DNA from: Pseudomonadota bacterium
GTDB lineage: Bacteria; Pseudomonadota; Gammaproteobacteria; Acidiferrobacterales; Acidiferrobacteraceae
DNA: 5,392 nt
NCBI GenBank assembly: GCA_021795255.1
Contig: JAJYPQ010000310.1
Location: 1 to 5,392, forward strand
Direction: 5' to 3'
A program made the translations under genes and the position numbers. Positions 1 through 5,392 of this stretch are shown piece by piece. The number at the start of each line of letters is the position of its first letter. The first letter of the stretch is position 1. The notes below the pieces were generated by a model, which made no database searches, was not told where the DNA came from, and saw nothing but the letters and a program-made list of their open reading frames with translations.

Positions 1-1056
1 GGCTGCCTGAAACTTCAGCACGAAACGGGTGCCGGTAGCGCCCGTGTGTCCCAGGGTGAGTTGGGCCCCCGCAGCGCTCGCGAGAGCGTGCGCGATAGCC
101 AGTCCGAGCCCCATTCCGCTTGTGCGACTTGTTGTCAACGGCTCAAAGAGTCGTTCGCGGACCTCGTCCGGCAGGCCCGGGCCGCTGTCTTCTACCCACA
201 TCTCAATGTACTCTTCACCGCGCTGGACCTGAACCCAAAGGCTCCGACCACCAGCAGCAGGTTGTTCTGTCAAGATGTGGAGCGAATTGAGGATCAGGTG
301 ATCAATCGCCTGCACCAGGAATTTCGGGTCGGCCACAACCGTCGTATCTTCCGTCTGATCGACAACGAGATTCACACGCGACTGGCGCGCCAGGGGCTTC
401 ACCATTTCTGACACCTCGCGAAGAACCGAAGCAAGACTGATCGGACGGCGACAAATTTCTCCCGAGAACTCTGAAATCTGCGCTACGACTCGTCGCACCC
501 GAACATTAATGCGATCAAGCTGTTCGGATATCTGCTGGCGGATCTCATCAACGTTGGCGTCCGGGTGTTCCAGACGTTCGACCAGGAGATGGATGTTATG
601 AAGGGGGTTGCGGACATCATGTAAAACGGCAGAAAGGCTGATCCAGAGGGCTTGATTACGTTCCACGCTCATAAGCCGCTGGCGAAATCCCTCGGACGTC
701 ACCAGGGCCTGGGCGAGCTTCGCTCGGGCCCGCCACCAGGCGATAATCGCGCCCACAGCGCCTCCTAGGAGCGCTGGTGCCGCTAACAAAAGTAAGACGG
801 CATGATGTACGGAAAAAACCGCGCCGGATAGCCGGTAGTGGTAGCCCAGGTACCCGCTCAGGAGGCCCACAAAGACGCCGCCTAAGGTATAGATCGCCCC
901 GCTCAAGTCCTGAGAGAGACCCTTTTGTTCGGGGCCTTTTGCCCGAAGGTAAAGGAGATTCGCGCGTCCTTTCGGGCGTTTCGTCCGCCATGGCAACTGT
1001 TTCGGCAGATCCTTGAGGCGTCCGGTAATTCCCTTATCCGGATAACTTCCTGTCAT
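1..1056 (-). CDS. Membrane-bound sensor histidine kinase (C-terminus cut by window edge)
   Basis: Autophosphorylating sensor kinase of a two-component system, anchored in the inner membrane. Read from ATG 1056 it is open for 352 codons to the window edge. A basic cytoplasmic tail (residues 1-52) precedes two membrane helices (about 53-72 and 86-108) joined by a loop of only about 13 residues, so there is no periplasmic sensor domain. A charged linker leads to the HisKA H-box LHDVRNPL with phospho-acceptor His146. The ATPase domain follows: N-box LILNSL (Asn257), G1 box EDSGPG (Asp290), F-box LFEPLTTSR and G2 box GMGLGLA (from Gly314). Only the last few residues are probably missing. The start at 1056 is chosen because GAGGA lies 8 nt upstream; an in-frame ATG at 1080 has no ribosome site. 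The signal sensed and the partner regulator are unknown; no regulator gene is in the window. The 113 nt between the tRNA and this gene hold no clear terminator, so read-through from the tRNA is possible. Confidence 0.93.
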   Translation of the reverse strand, partial: MTGSYPDKGITGRLKDLPKQLPWRTKRPKGRANLLYLRAKGPEQKGLSQDLSGAIYTLGGVFVGLLSGYLGYHYRLSGAVFSVHHAVLLLLAAPALLGGAVGAIIAWWRARAKLAQALVTSEGFRQRLMSVERNQALWISLSAVLHDVRNPLHNIHLLVERLEHPDANVDEIRQQISEQLDRINVRVRRVVAQISEFSGEICRRPISLASVLREVSEMVKPLARQSRVNLVVDQTEDTTVVADPKFLVQAIDHLILNSLHILTEQPAAGGRSLWVQVQRGEEYIEMWVEDSGPGLPDEVRERLFEPLTTSRTSGMGLGLAIAHALASAAGAQLTLGHTGATGTRFVLKFQAA

Positions 1057-1064
1057 GTACCCCG

Positions 1065-1069
1065 TCCTC
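1065..1069 (-). promoter_or_regulatory. Ribosome binding site deciding the kinase start
   Basis: On the minus strand GAGGA (within AAGAGGA, 1071-1065) lies 8 nt before ATG 1056. Nothing similar precedes the in-frame ATG at 1080, so this site favours the shorter protein. Confidence 0.6.
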
Positions 1070-1087
1070 TTCGCAGTCATTGCGAAG
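1069..1087 (-). promoter_or_regulatory. Perfect 7-bp hairpin in the kinase leader
   Basis: Reading the minus strand, CTTCGCA, a five-base loop ATGAC and TGCGAAG form a perfect stem-loop. The loop contains the rejected upstream ATG (1080-1078), and the 3' arm overlaps the first bases of the AAGAGGA ribosome site. Such a hairpin could lower translation of the kinase by partly hiding the ribosome site. The structure is seen directly in the sequence; a regulatory role is inference. Confidence 0.4.
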
Positions 1088-1169
1088 CCATTGCTCGACT
1101 AAATCCGGAGGCTCACTAGCCGGTAGCCCCTTGGTGACAGCATCCCAGACCGCCGCCACTCCCCGGAAA

Positions 1170-1259
1170 TGGCGGAGAGGGTGGGATTCGAACCCACGTG
1201 GGGCGATGCCCCCAACAGATTTCGAGTCTGCGCCGGTATGACCGCTTCGGTACCTCTCC
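1170..1259 (-). tRNA. tRNA-Ser (anticodon CGA)
   Basis: A complete 90-nt serine tRNA including an encoded CCA end. The acceptor stem pairs GGAGAGG (from 1259) with CCTCTCC, followed by discriminator G and CCA (1172-1170). The anticodon stem GCAGA/TCTGT closes the loop CTCGAAA, giving anticodon CGA at 1224-1222, which reads UCG codons. The long variable arm (GGGG/CCCC stem around GCATCG) is the class II mark of tRNA-Ser. The T arm is GTGGG-TTCGAAT-CCCAC. All arms pair well, so the gene appears functional. The 3' end points toward the histidine kinase. No second copy of the 3' end, as an integrated element would leave, is visible in the window. Confidence 0.97.
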
Positions 1260-1283
1260 CCGAGCCGTTAAGCTTACTTGGAG

Positions 1284-1312
1284 TCGCCAAGAAAGACTAG
1301 AGGGGGTATCAT
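1284..1312 (+). promoter_or_regulatory. Possible sigma-70 promoter for mltF
   Basis: TCGCCA at 1284-1289 (4 of 6 matches to TTGACA) is spaced 17 bp from TATCAT at 1307-1312 (5 of 6 to TATAAT). Transcription would begin near 1319, about 30-50 nt before the likely mltF starts. It lies in the spacer that diverges from the tRNA gene. Judged by eye only. Confidence 0.35.
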
Positions 1313-1346
1313 CGCGGCCATCGTCTATTGCAGGGACCGAATGATG

Positions 1347-1358
1347 GGGACATGTCCC
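1347..1358. repeat. 12-bp perfect palindrome GGGACATGTCCC
   Basis: A perfect 12-bp palindrome lies about 28 bp after the predicted transcription start and just before the preferred mltF start; ATG 1352 is at its centre. It could be a protein-binding site or chance. The half-sequence CATGTCCC recurs at 3853-3860, about 20 bp before the transporter start. Confidence 0.3.
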
Positions 1359-1369
1359 TTGCCGCTCTT

Positions 1370-2785
1370 ATGGACCGTAGGCCCGTAAAACTCAAAGGCG
1401 CGATGGCTCTTTTGGCGGCAGTAGCGTGCCTTAGCGCCTGCTCGTCACGCCATAACCCTCCGAAGCTTGTTCGCCTCCCGCAACAAAAGCACGATGAGCT
1501 GGTAGTCCTGACCCGTAACGGGCCCACGACCTATTATCAGGGGGCCCAAGGGCCGGCCGGCATCGAATACGACATGGCCAGGGATTTCGCCGACTATCTC
1601 GGTCTACGACTCAAAATCCGCGTCATACCTCATGAGCGCGGCCTCATGAAGGCACTTGCGGCCGGTGATGGGGACCTCGTGGCCGGGCTCACCATCACCA
1701 AAGCCCGGCAAAAAGTGGCCCGTTTCGGTCCCCCGTACGATGTCGTTCACGAGCAGCTTGTCTACCGTTCGGGCACGCGCGCGCCCCAGAGCCTGAAAGA
1801 TCTCATAGGGCGCCAGATCGAAGTGGTCGCCGGCTCCAGTGCCGAGTCCCGATTGGTCTCTCTGAAGCGAGTCCTGCCCGGCCTCAGCTGGACCGATGCG
1901 GCCCATATGCAAACCGATGAACTCCTATTTCTGGTCTGGCAAGGCTTACTCCGTTTCACGATTGCCGACTCCAATGTTGTCGCCGTGAATCGTCGCTATT
2001 ACCCTGCGCTGCATGTGGCCTTTAACATAGGCCCCCCTGAAGAGCTCGCCTGGGCATTTCCCAAGAACCGCGAAAACAAGCTCTATCGCGCCGCCTTTAG
2101 TTTTTTTGAGGAGCTTCGCAAGTCGGGGCAGTTAGCGGATCTCCTTACTCGCTACTACGGGGTCACCCGCTTCAATTATGTACACATCAGCACCTACCTC
2201 CAAAAGGTACGCGATACCCTGCCCGCCTACGCCCCTCTCTTTCGCGCAGCCGGGGTCCGCTACCGCATCCCCTGGCGGTTGCTGGCTGCCATGGCCTACC
2301 AGGAGTCCCTGTGGGAACCCAATGCCGAATCTCCGACCGGGGTACAGGGTCTCATGATGCTGACGAATGACACCTGCTTGTCTCTCGGGGTCACGGATCG
2401 ACTAAACCCGCGCCAAAGCATAGACGGAGGAGCGCGTTATTTGCGTAGTCTGCTCGATACCCTACCGGCGGCGATTCCGGAGCCTGATCGCACCTGGATG
2501 GCGCTCGCCGCTTACAATATTGGCCTAAACCACCTGCAGGACGCCCGCTGGCTGACAAAAGAGCAAGGCGCCAACCCGGATCGCTGGGCCGATGTGGAAC
2601 AAAGGCTGCCGCTCCTTGAGGACCCGTGGTGGTATCGGAAAACCCGTTTTGGATACGCGCCCGGCTACGTCGCCGTCCAGTACGTGAATCGTATCCGGGT
2701 CTACTACCGCATCTTGCGGCACCTCCGCCAAACGACGACCAGTAGCCGCTCGCTTCTCTTTCAGTTGAGCGACCCCACCATTTAG
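1370..2785 (+). CDS. mltF: Membrane-bound lytic murein transglycosylase F (lipoprotein)
   Basis: Cleaves the glycan strands of peptidoglycan non-hydrolytically, leaving 1,6-anhydro ends, for wall turnover. From ATG 1370 it is 471 residues, somewhat shorter than E. coli MltF (about 518). A basic n-region and hydrophobic core end in a lipobox LSAC with Cys24, so it should be lipid-anchored, probably in the outer membrane. Residues about 42-275 form an extracellular solute-binding domain (SBP_bac_3 type), which serves as a regulatory module in MltF. Residues about 295-440 are the transglycosylase SLT domain (family 1E): catalytic Glu312 in AYQESLWEP, then SPTGVQGLMMLT, LAAYNIGLNHLQDAR and WADVEQRLPLL, all very close to E. 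coli MltF. The start is uncertain. TTG 1328 and ATG 1352 are in frame and none has a good ribosome site; 1370 gives a normal 24-residue signal peptide and 1352 a 30-residue one. It converges on tadA with a 13-bp gap, the arrangement recalled from enterobacteria. Confidence 0.94.
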   Translation: MDRRPVKLKGAMALLAAVACLSACSSRHNPPKLVRLPQQKHDELVVLTRNGPTTYYQGAQGPAGIEYDMARDFADYLGLRLKIRVIPHERGLMKALAAGDGDLVAGLTITKARQKVARFGPPYDVVHEQLVYRSGTRAPQSLKDLIGRQIEVVAGSSAESRLVSLKRVLPGLSWTDAAHMQTDELLFLVWQGLLRFTIADSNVVAVNRRYYPALHVAFNIGPPEELAWAFPKNRENKLYRAAFSFFEELRKSGQLADLLTRYYGVTRFNYVHISTYLQKVRDTLPAYAPLFRAAGVRYRIPWRLLAAMAYQESLWEPNAESPTGVQGLMMLTNDTCLSLGVTDRLNPRQSIDGGARYLRSLLDTLPAAIPEPDRTWMALAAYNIGLNHLQDARWLTKEQGANPDRWADVEQRLPLLEDPWWYRKTRFGYAPGYVAVQYVNRIRVYYRILRHLRQTTTSSRSLLFQLSDPTI

Positions 2786-2798
2786 ACCTCCCGACCCG

Positions 2799-3260
2799 CT
2801 ATCTTCGCGCGCGAAAAAACTCTCGCAGAACCTGCTCGCACTCGCTGGCTAAAACTCCCCCAACAACCGTCACTTGATGGTTGAAGCGGGGCTCGCGCGC
2901 CAGGTCTAACGCGGACCCGGCCGCCCCTACCCGAGAATCGCGGGCGCCGAACACCAGGCGCGCAATGCGCGCCTGAACCAAGGCTCCAGCACACATCGCG
3001 CAGGGCTCGAGCGTGACATACAGCGTGCAACCCGTAAGCCGGTAGTTCTGCAGCCGTTCGCCTCCCAGGCGCAGCGCCAAAATCTCGGCGTGCGCTGTCG
3101 CATCACGTAACCGAATGGGGCTGTTATAGGCCGCAGCTAGCTGTTCGCCGGAGAAAACGAGAATGGCTCCAACGGGCACCTCCCCCGCTTGCGCGCCCTC
3201 CTTCGCGAGCCTCAAGGCCTTGGCCATCCAACGTTCATCATCGGTCATGATGTCCCGCAT
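2799..3260 (-). CDS. tadA: tRNA-specific adenosine deaminase TadA
   Basis: Converts adenosine 34 to inosine in the anticodon of tRNA-Arg(ACG), a normally essential cytoplasmic step that lets one tRNA read three codons. From ATG 3260 the protein is 153 residues. The zinc and catalytic motifs are intact: His57-Ala-Glu59 (TAHAEILALR) and Pro86-Cys87-Ala-Met-Cys90 (TLEPCAMCAGA), at exactly the E. coli TadA numbering. Other family signatures are GEVPVGAIL, QNYRLTG, LVFGARD and GAAGSALDL. The protein lacks the charged C-terminal extension of the E. coli enzyme and ends at EFFRARR. A TTG at 3278 and an ATG at 3248 are alternative starts. 3260 is chosen for the numbering match; the ribosome sites are all imperfect (GGAG 12 nt upstream). 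It lies tail to tail with mltF. The 3' end contains a 12-bp palindrome (2804-2815) without a T-run, so it is not a standard terminator. Confidence 0.97.
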   Translation of the reverse strand: MRDIMTDDERWMAKALRLAKEGAQAGEVPVGAILVFSGEQLAAAYNSPIRLRDATAHAEILALRLGGERLQNYRLTGCTLYVTLEPCAMCAGALVQARIARLVFGARDSRVGAAGSALDLAREPRFNHQVTVVGGVLASECEQVLREFFRARR

Positions 3261-3520
3261 CCTCGCTTTTATCTCCAAAACGCACTCCCGACATCATTGT
3301 CCGATGAGCCGGTCACCCAAAATTTTGCCATCTTCTTCTCGTGGTGCACGAGCTGCGCATAGGTGGAAACCGGGCTTCCTCTTGCCGTTTCGATCTACCC
3401 CATACGGGGCCTATTTTTCCCCTATTTGCGTACGCCAAGAATAGTCTCCTTGTTACGGGTAGTCGCGATGCGCGCATTGCATCCGCATGTTTTCTCATGA
3501 CGACCTTGACTATGATCGCG

Positions 3521-3627
3521 GCGGCCCAAGGGGACGGTTCAGCCGATCATTCCCATTTGTGCGTTGCTCGGTTACTTGACCGCTGCCCTCTCATGGGCCG
3601 GAACTGGACGGTCTGTGCTTGGGCCGC
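3521..3627. repeat. 10-bp inverted repeat, arms about 87 bp apart
   Basis: GCGGCCCAAG at 3521-3530 is the exact reverse complement of CTTGGGCCGC at 3618-3627. ATGAT lies outside the left arm and ATCAT outside the right arm, offset by two bases. The arms could be the base of a structured RNA or ends of a small element. The inner sequence does not extend the pairing obviously. Confidence 0.35.
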
Positions 3628-3662
3628 TCATCATCATTTTGCAGTGAAGTCGCGCCTAGCTT

Positions 3663-3693
3663 ACGTCCTTAAGGCATCACTCAACGTCCTTAA
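3663..3693. repeat. Two 10-bp direct repeats ACGTCCTTAA, 21 bp apart
   Basis: ACGTCCTTAA occurs at 3663-3672 and again at 3684-3693. The 21-bp period equals two turns of the helix, so a protein bound to both copies would sit on one face, as response regulators often do. It lies about 190-220 bp before the transporter start. The repeat is seen directly; operator function is inference. Confidence 0.4.
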
Positions 3694-3747
3694 CAGCTGG
3701 TGTGGCTCCGAGAACTGTGGGAAGAAAGGGCATTCATTGCGATTTGT

Positions 3748-3764
3748 CCCAAGGTACGCTTGGG
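3748..3764. repeat. Short inverted repeat CCCAAG-GTACG-CTTGGG
   Basis: Perfect 6-bp arms around a 5-bp spacer, about 117 bp before the transporter start. It could be a hairpin or a dimer-binding operator. No T-run follows, so it is not an intrinsic terminator. The arm CTTGGGC is also part of the longer inverted repeat at 3618-3627. Confidence 0.35.
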
Positions 3765-3880
3765 CTGTGCCAGGACGCCCTCGGGTGTTACGCTCAGCCG
3801 TCCCCAAACCTTCTCACCGGAGCGTGTCTGCCGTACCGGGATACCGAGTCGCCATGTCCCATAAACCAGAGCACTAAACT

Positions 3881-5062
3881 ATGAGCAAACTCACCCAAAG
3901 GCAATCTCTCACGGCGTTTGTCCTGCGTCTAGGCGTTGTGAGCCTGTTTGCTGATTTCACATACGAAGGTAGCCATGCCATTTTGGGATCCTTTCTCGCG
4001 AAATTGGGGGCAAGCCCGTTGTGGGTCGGCTTCATAGCCGGATCCGGGGAGATGCTCGGTTATGGTATGCGTCTTGTCTCCGGGCGCTATGCCGACAAAA
4101 CCCGGCGATATTGGCCTATCATGAGCGCGGGTTACATCCTGAACCTTCTGGCTGTTCCGGCCCTGGCGTTTGTGACGACTCTCGCGCCTGCGGTTACCCT
4201 GATCCTCTTTGAGCGCTTGGGAAAAGGGATCCGCAATCCTTCCCGTAATGTCCTGCTCGCCCGCGCCGGAGAAGTTTTAGGCCATGGTCGGGCCTTTGGA
4301 ATCCATGAATTTCTAGACCAGACAGGGGCCGTTCTCGGGCCACTCACGGTTGCGGTGCTAGTGGCGCTAAGCGGCTATCCTCTGGCCTTTGCCGCCCTCT
4401 TACTGCCCGCCATCCTGGCCTTTATAGGGCTGCGATGGGCATACCACATCCGTCCCTCGCTCAAGCCTCGCGCTAAGAGCCCGCTCTCTTTCCGATTCCC
4501 GGCGCTCTACTTTGGATATATGGCATTTGCGGCCTTGACGGTCATGGGTTTTGCCCACTTCATCCTCTTCTCCTATCATCTGGCAGTGAGTCATCGTCTT
4601 GCCGCCCCCTGGATCCCCGTCCTGTATGCCCTGGCCATGGCGGCCTCAGGTTTGGCCGCCATCCCGACGGGCCTGCTCTTTGACAGAATCGGGCTGAAGC
4701 TCCTCTACGCGATACCGCTCCTGACATTAGTCACAAATCCCCTCCTCTTTCTTGCCCGCCGGCCCCTCGCTATTGCCGCGGGGACCATTTTGTGGGGCGT
4801 TACCCTCGGTGTCCAAAGCACATGCATCCGGGCAGGCGTGGCTCGCCTTGTCAGTGACGCTCGTCGCGGCTCTGCCTTCGGGCTTTTCGATGCCGGCTTT
4901 GGTACTGCTTGGATGATGGGAAGCCTTATCATGGGTGGACTGTACGCAGAGGCTCCGCACGACCTTGTCGAGTTCGCCTCGGGGGCTGAACTCCTGGCCT
5001 TAGCCCTACTCCCTTGGGTACTGCGTCGCGTTCCACGACCCCTTGACCCCATGGCACCTTAG
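3881..5062 (+). CDS. Major facilitator superfamily transporter
   Basis: A complete 393-residue inner-membrane secondary transporter with about twelve hydrophobic helices; substrate unknown. The loop after helix 2 has the MFS motif A form GRYADKTRR (Gly68, Asp72), repeated in the second half as GLLFDRIGLK (Gly264, Asp268), which supports two related six-helix halves. It belongs to the MFS subgroup with FADFTYEG in helix 1 (Asp25, Glu29), GSGEMLGY (Glu57), FERLGKGIRNPSRN (Glu111, Arg112) and a GIHEFLDQTGAVLGP stretch (His142, Glu143, Asp146, Gln147). These polar residues in or beside helices are candidates for proton coupling or substrate contact. ATG 3881 is the start because a TAA in the same frame lies at 3875-3877, and residues 1-20 lead straight into helix 1. 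The ribosome site is weak (AGAGC about 10 nt upstream). It appears to be a single-gene unit, with spacers on both sides. Drug or metabolite efflux is a common role of such proteins but is not shown here. Confidence 0.92.
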   Translation: MSKLTQRQSLTAFVLRLGVVSLFADFTYEGSHAILGSFLAKLGASPLWVGFIAGSGEMLGYGMRLVSGRYADKTRRYWPIMSAGYILNLLAVPALAFVTTLAPAVTLILFERLGKGIRNPSRNVLLARAGEVLGHGRAFGIHEFLDQTGAVLGPLTVAVLVALSGYPLAFAALLLPAILAFIGLRWAYHIRPSLKPRAKSPLSFRFPALYFGYMAFAALTVMGFAHFILFSYHLAVSHRLAAPWIPVLYALAMAASGLAAIPTGLLFDRIGLKLLYAIPLLTLVTNPLLFLARRPLAIAAGTILWGVTLGVQSTCIRAGVARLVSDARRGSAFGLFDAGFGTAWMMGSLIMGGLYAEAPHDLVEFASGAELLALALLPWVLRRVPRPLDPMAP

Positions 5063-5102
5063 TAGGGAGTCCTGACCGGCACGAGACCCTAAAGGCAAGG
5101 TG
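5055..5102 (+). terminator. Imperfect hairpin at the transporter stop codon (doubtful terminator)
   Basis: CACCTT (5055-5060) pairs with AAGGTG (5097-5102), and inside it TAGGG (5063-5067) pairs with CCCTA (5087-5091), separated by an asymmetric bulge and a 19-nt loop. The stem spans the TAG stop of the transporter. No T-run follows, so it may be a weak terminator, an mRNA-end stabiliser, or chance. Confidence 0.25.
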
Positions 5103-5155
5103 TTGAAGAATTCACGGATGATGTTTACGCGTGGATTAGATTCGAGAACACGATA

Positions 5156-5266
5156 TCGCCAAAAATGCGCCCCACGGCCATCGCGTCGGCACACACCATT
5201 CGATCGCTCGCGCAAGCACACTTCCATCGGAACAAAATATCGCTGTCCGCACTTCGATTTTGGCGA
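5156..5266. repeat. 9-bp inverted repeat TCGCCAAAA / TTTTGGCGA
   Basis: TCGCCAAAA at 5156-5164 is the exact reverse complement of TTTTGGCGA at 5258-5266, with 93 bp between. A chance origin is possible at this length; it could also be two opposed binding sites upstream of the gene at 5370. Confidence 0.25.
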
Positions 5267-5356
5267 GCGGGTCGATCTCACTTAACCAGCGCTGTATGGT
5301 TTCTGCGCGGTCCCAGCGCGCCCCTGCATAGCTACCTCGTCCTGACTTCTGCCGGT

Positions 5357-5364
5357 AAAGGAGG
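5357..5364 (+). promoter_or_regulatory. Strong ribosome binding site AAAGGAGG
   Basis: AAAGGAGG is nearly a full complement of the 16S rRNA 3' end and lies 5 nt before GTG 5370. It is the best ribosome site in the window and the main reason to call a gene start there. Confidence 0.6.
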
Positions 5365-5369
5365 CTTCT

Positions 5370-5392
5370 GTGATTCAAAAGCCCCAACACGA
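5370..5392 (+). CDS. Start of an unidentified gene, cut by the window edge
   Basis: GTG at 5370 follows AAAGGAGG at 5 nt and opens a frame reading MIQKPQH before the window ends. Seven residues are too few to assign a family. The frame has no stop in the window. If real, it makes the opposing minus-strand frame that enters from the same edge unlikely. The call rests on the ribosome site alone. Confidence 0.5.

Larger units (their letters stand above)
3261..3880. other. 620-bp spacer without a convincing gene, rich in short repeats
   Basis: This segment separates the divergent tadA and transporter genes and should contain both promoters, but I found no good -35/-10 pair. Frames stay open on both strands, the longest a 178-codon plus-strand frame (3341-3877, GTG start). 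It has no ribosome site, is rich in Cys, His, Arg and Trp, and has no recognisable domain, so I do not call it a gene. I checked by eye for SRP RNA, RNase P RNA, tmRNA and tRNA signatures and saw none. Repeats within it are listed separately. It may be plain regulatory DNA, an unrecognised RNA gene, or a decayed mobile or protein-coding remnant. Confidence 0.55.
5063..5369. other. Spacer of about 307 bp before the next gene
   Basis: It probably carries the promoter of the gene starting at 5370, but no strong -35/-10 pair is visible. Open frames exist on both strands: plus 5100-5285 (61 codons, very Arg-rich) and minus 5136 to the window edge. Neither shows a family motif. A 9-bp inverted repeat lies inside. 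Confidence 0.45.

Noticed and set aside
46..411. Plus-strand frame of 121 codons opposite the kinase
   Set aside because: It is antisense to the ATPase domain, where the minus strand carries the N, G1 and F boxes; it has no family signature.
656..991. Minus-strand frame of 111 codons in another phase of the kinase gene
   Set aside because: It is Arg/Pro-rich with no motif, while the overlapping phase encodes the membrane helices and H-box continuously.
1099..1290. 63-codon minus-strand frame over the tRNA
   Set aside because: Its translation is the familiar false protein produced by reading through a tRNA-Ser gene.
1260..1300. tRNA-Ser promoter on the minus strand
   Set aside because: TAAGCT is the only -10 candidate (3 of 6) and no -35 lies at proper spacing; a promoter must exist but I cannot place it.
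1328..1369. TTG start for mltF
   Set aside because: It would put the lipobox Cys at residue 38, long for a lipoprotein signal, and the leader from the predicted promoter would be under 10 nt.
2804..2815. Palindrome TTCGCGCGCGAA as a bidirectional terminator
   Set aside because: It has no loop, lies inside the tadA coding sequence and lacks a T-run after a stable stem on either strand.
3506..3516. TTGAC directly followed by TATGAT as a promoter
   Set aside because: The two boxes abut with no spacer, and neither has a good partner at 16-18 bp.
3702..3884. 60-codon frame overlapping the transporter start by ATGA
   Set aside because: The overlap looks like translational coupling, but there is no ribosome site, no domain and an unlikely composition.
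5100..5285. 61-codon plus-strand frame after the transporter
   Set aside because: Although AAAGG precedes its GTG, the translation is extremely Arg-rich with no motif and appears to be spacer DNA.

Overview
This is a GC-rich stretch (high-50s percent by eye) of what looks like a proteobacterial chromosome. The two genes that place it best are a lipoprotein lytic transglycosylase of the MltF type and the tRNA adenosine deaminase TadA. They lie tail to tail, the order I recall for mltF/tadA in Escherichia coli and relatives, so a gammaproteobacterium or a close neighbour such as Acidithiobacillia is the best guess. I cannot fix the genus from the sequence.

Layout, left to right. Positions 1-1056 (minus) carry most of a membrane sensor histidine kinase whose C-terminus runs off the left edge. 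Its leader contains a small perfect hairpin next to the ribosome binding site. A complete tRNA-Ser(CGA) gene follows at 1170-1259 (minus). A short divergent spacer of about 110 bp holds a plausible promoter, and then mltF runs rightwards (1370-2785). It meets tadA (2799-3260, minus) after only 13 bp, with no recognisable intrinsic terminator. About 620 bp without a convincing gene follow (3261-3880), containing several direct and inverted repeats. A complete major facilitator superfamily transporter occupies 3881-5062 (plus). The last 330 bp are mostly non-coding, and a new plus-strand gene probably begins at 5370 behind a near-perfect Shine-Dalgarno sequence.

The genes do not form one pathway. 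mltF (peptidoglycan turnover), tadA (inosine at the tRNA wobble position) and the tRNA are housekeeping. The kinase is half of a signalling pair whose regulator should lie beyond the left edge if it is encoded nearby. The transporter has an unknown substrate and its own promoter region. I see no phage, transposase, CRISPR, toxin-antitoxin or defence genes. Nothing here makes a convincing case for a new system. The parts most worth a second look are the repeat-bearing 620 bp spacer and the kinase leader hairpin.
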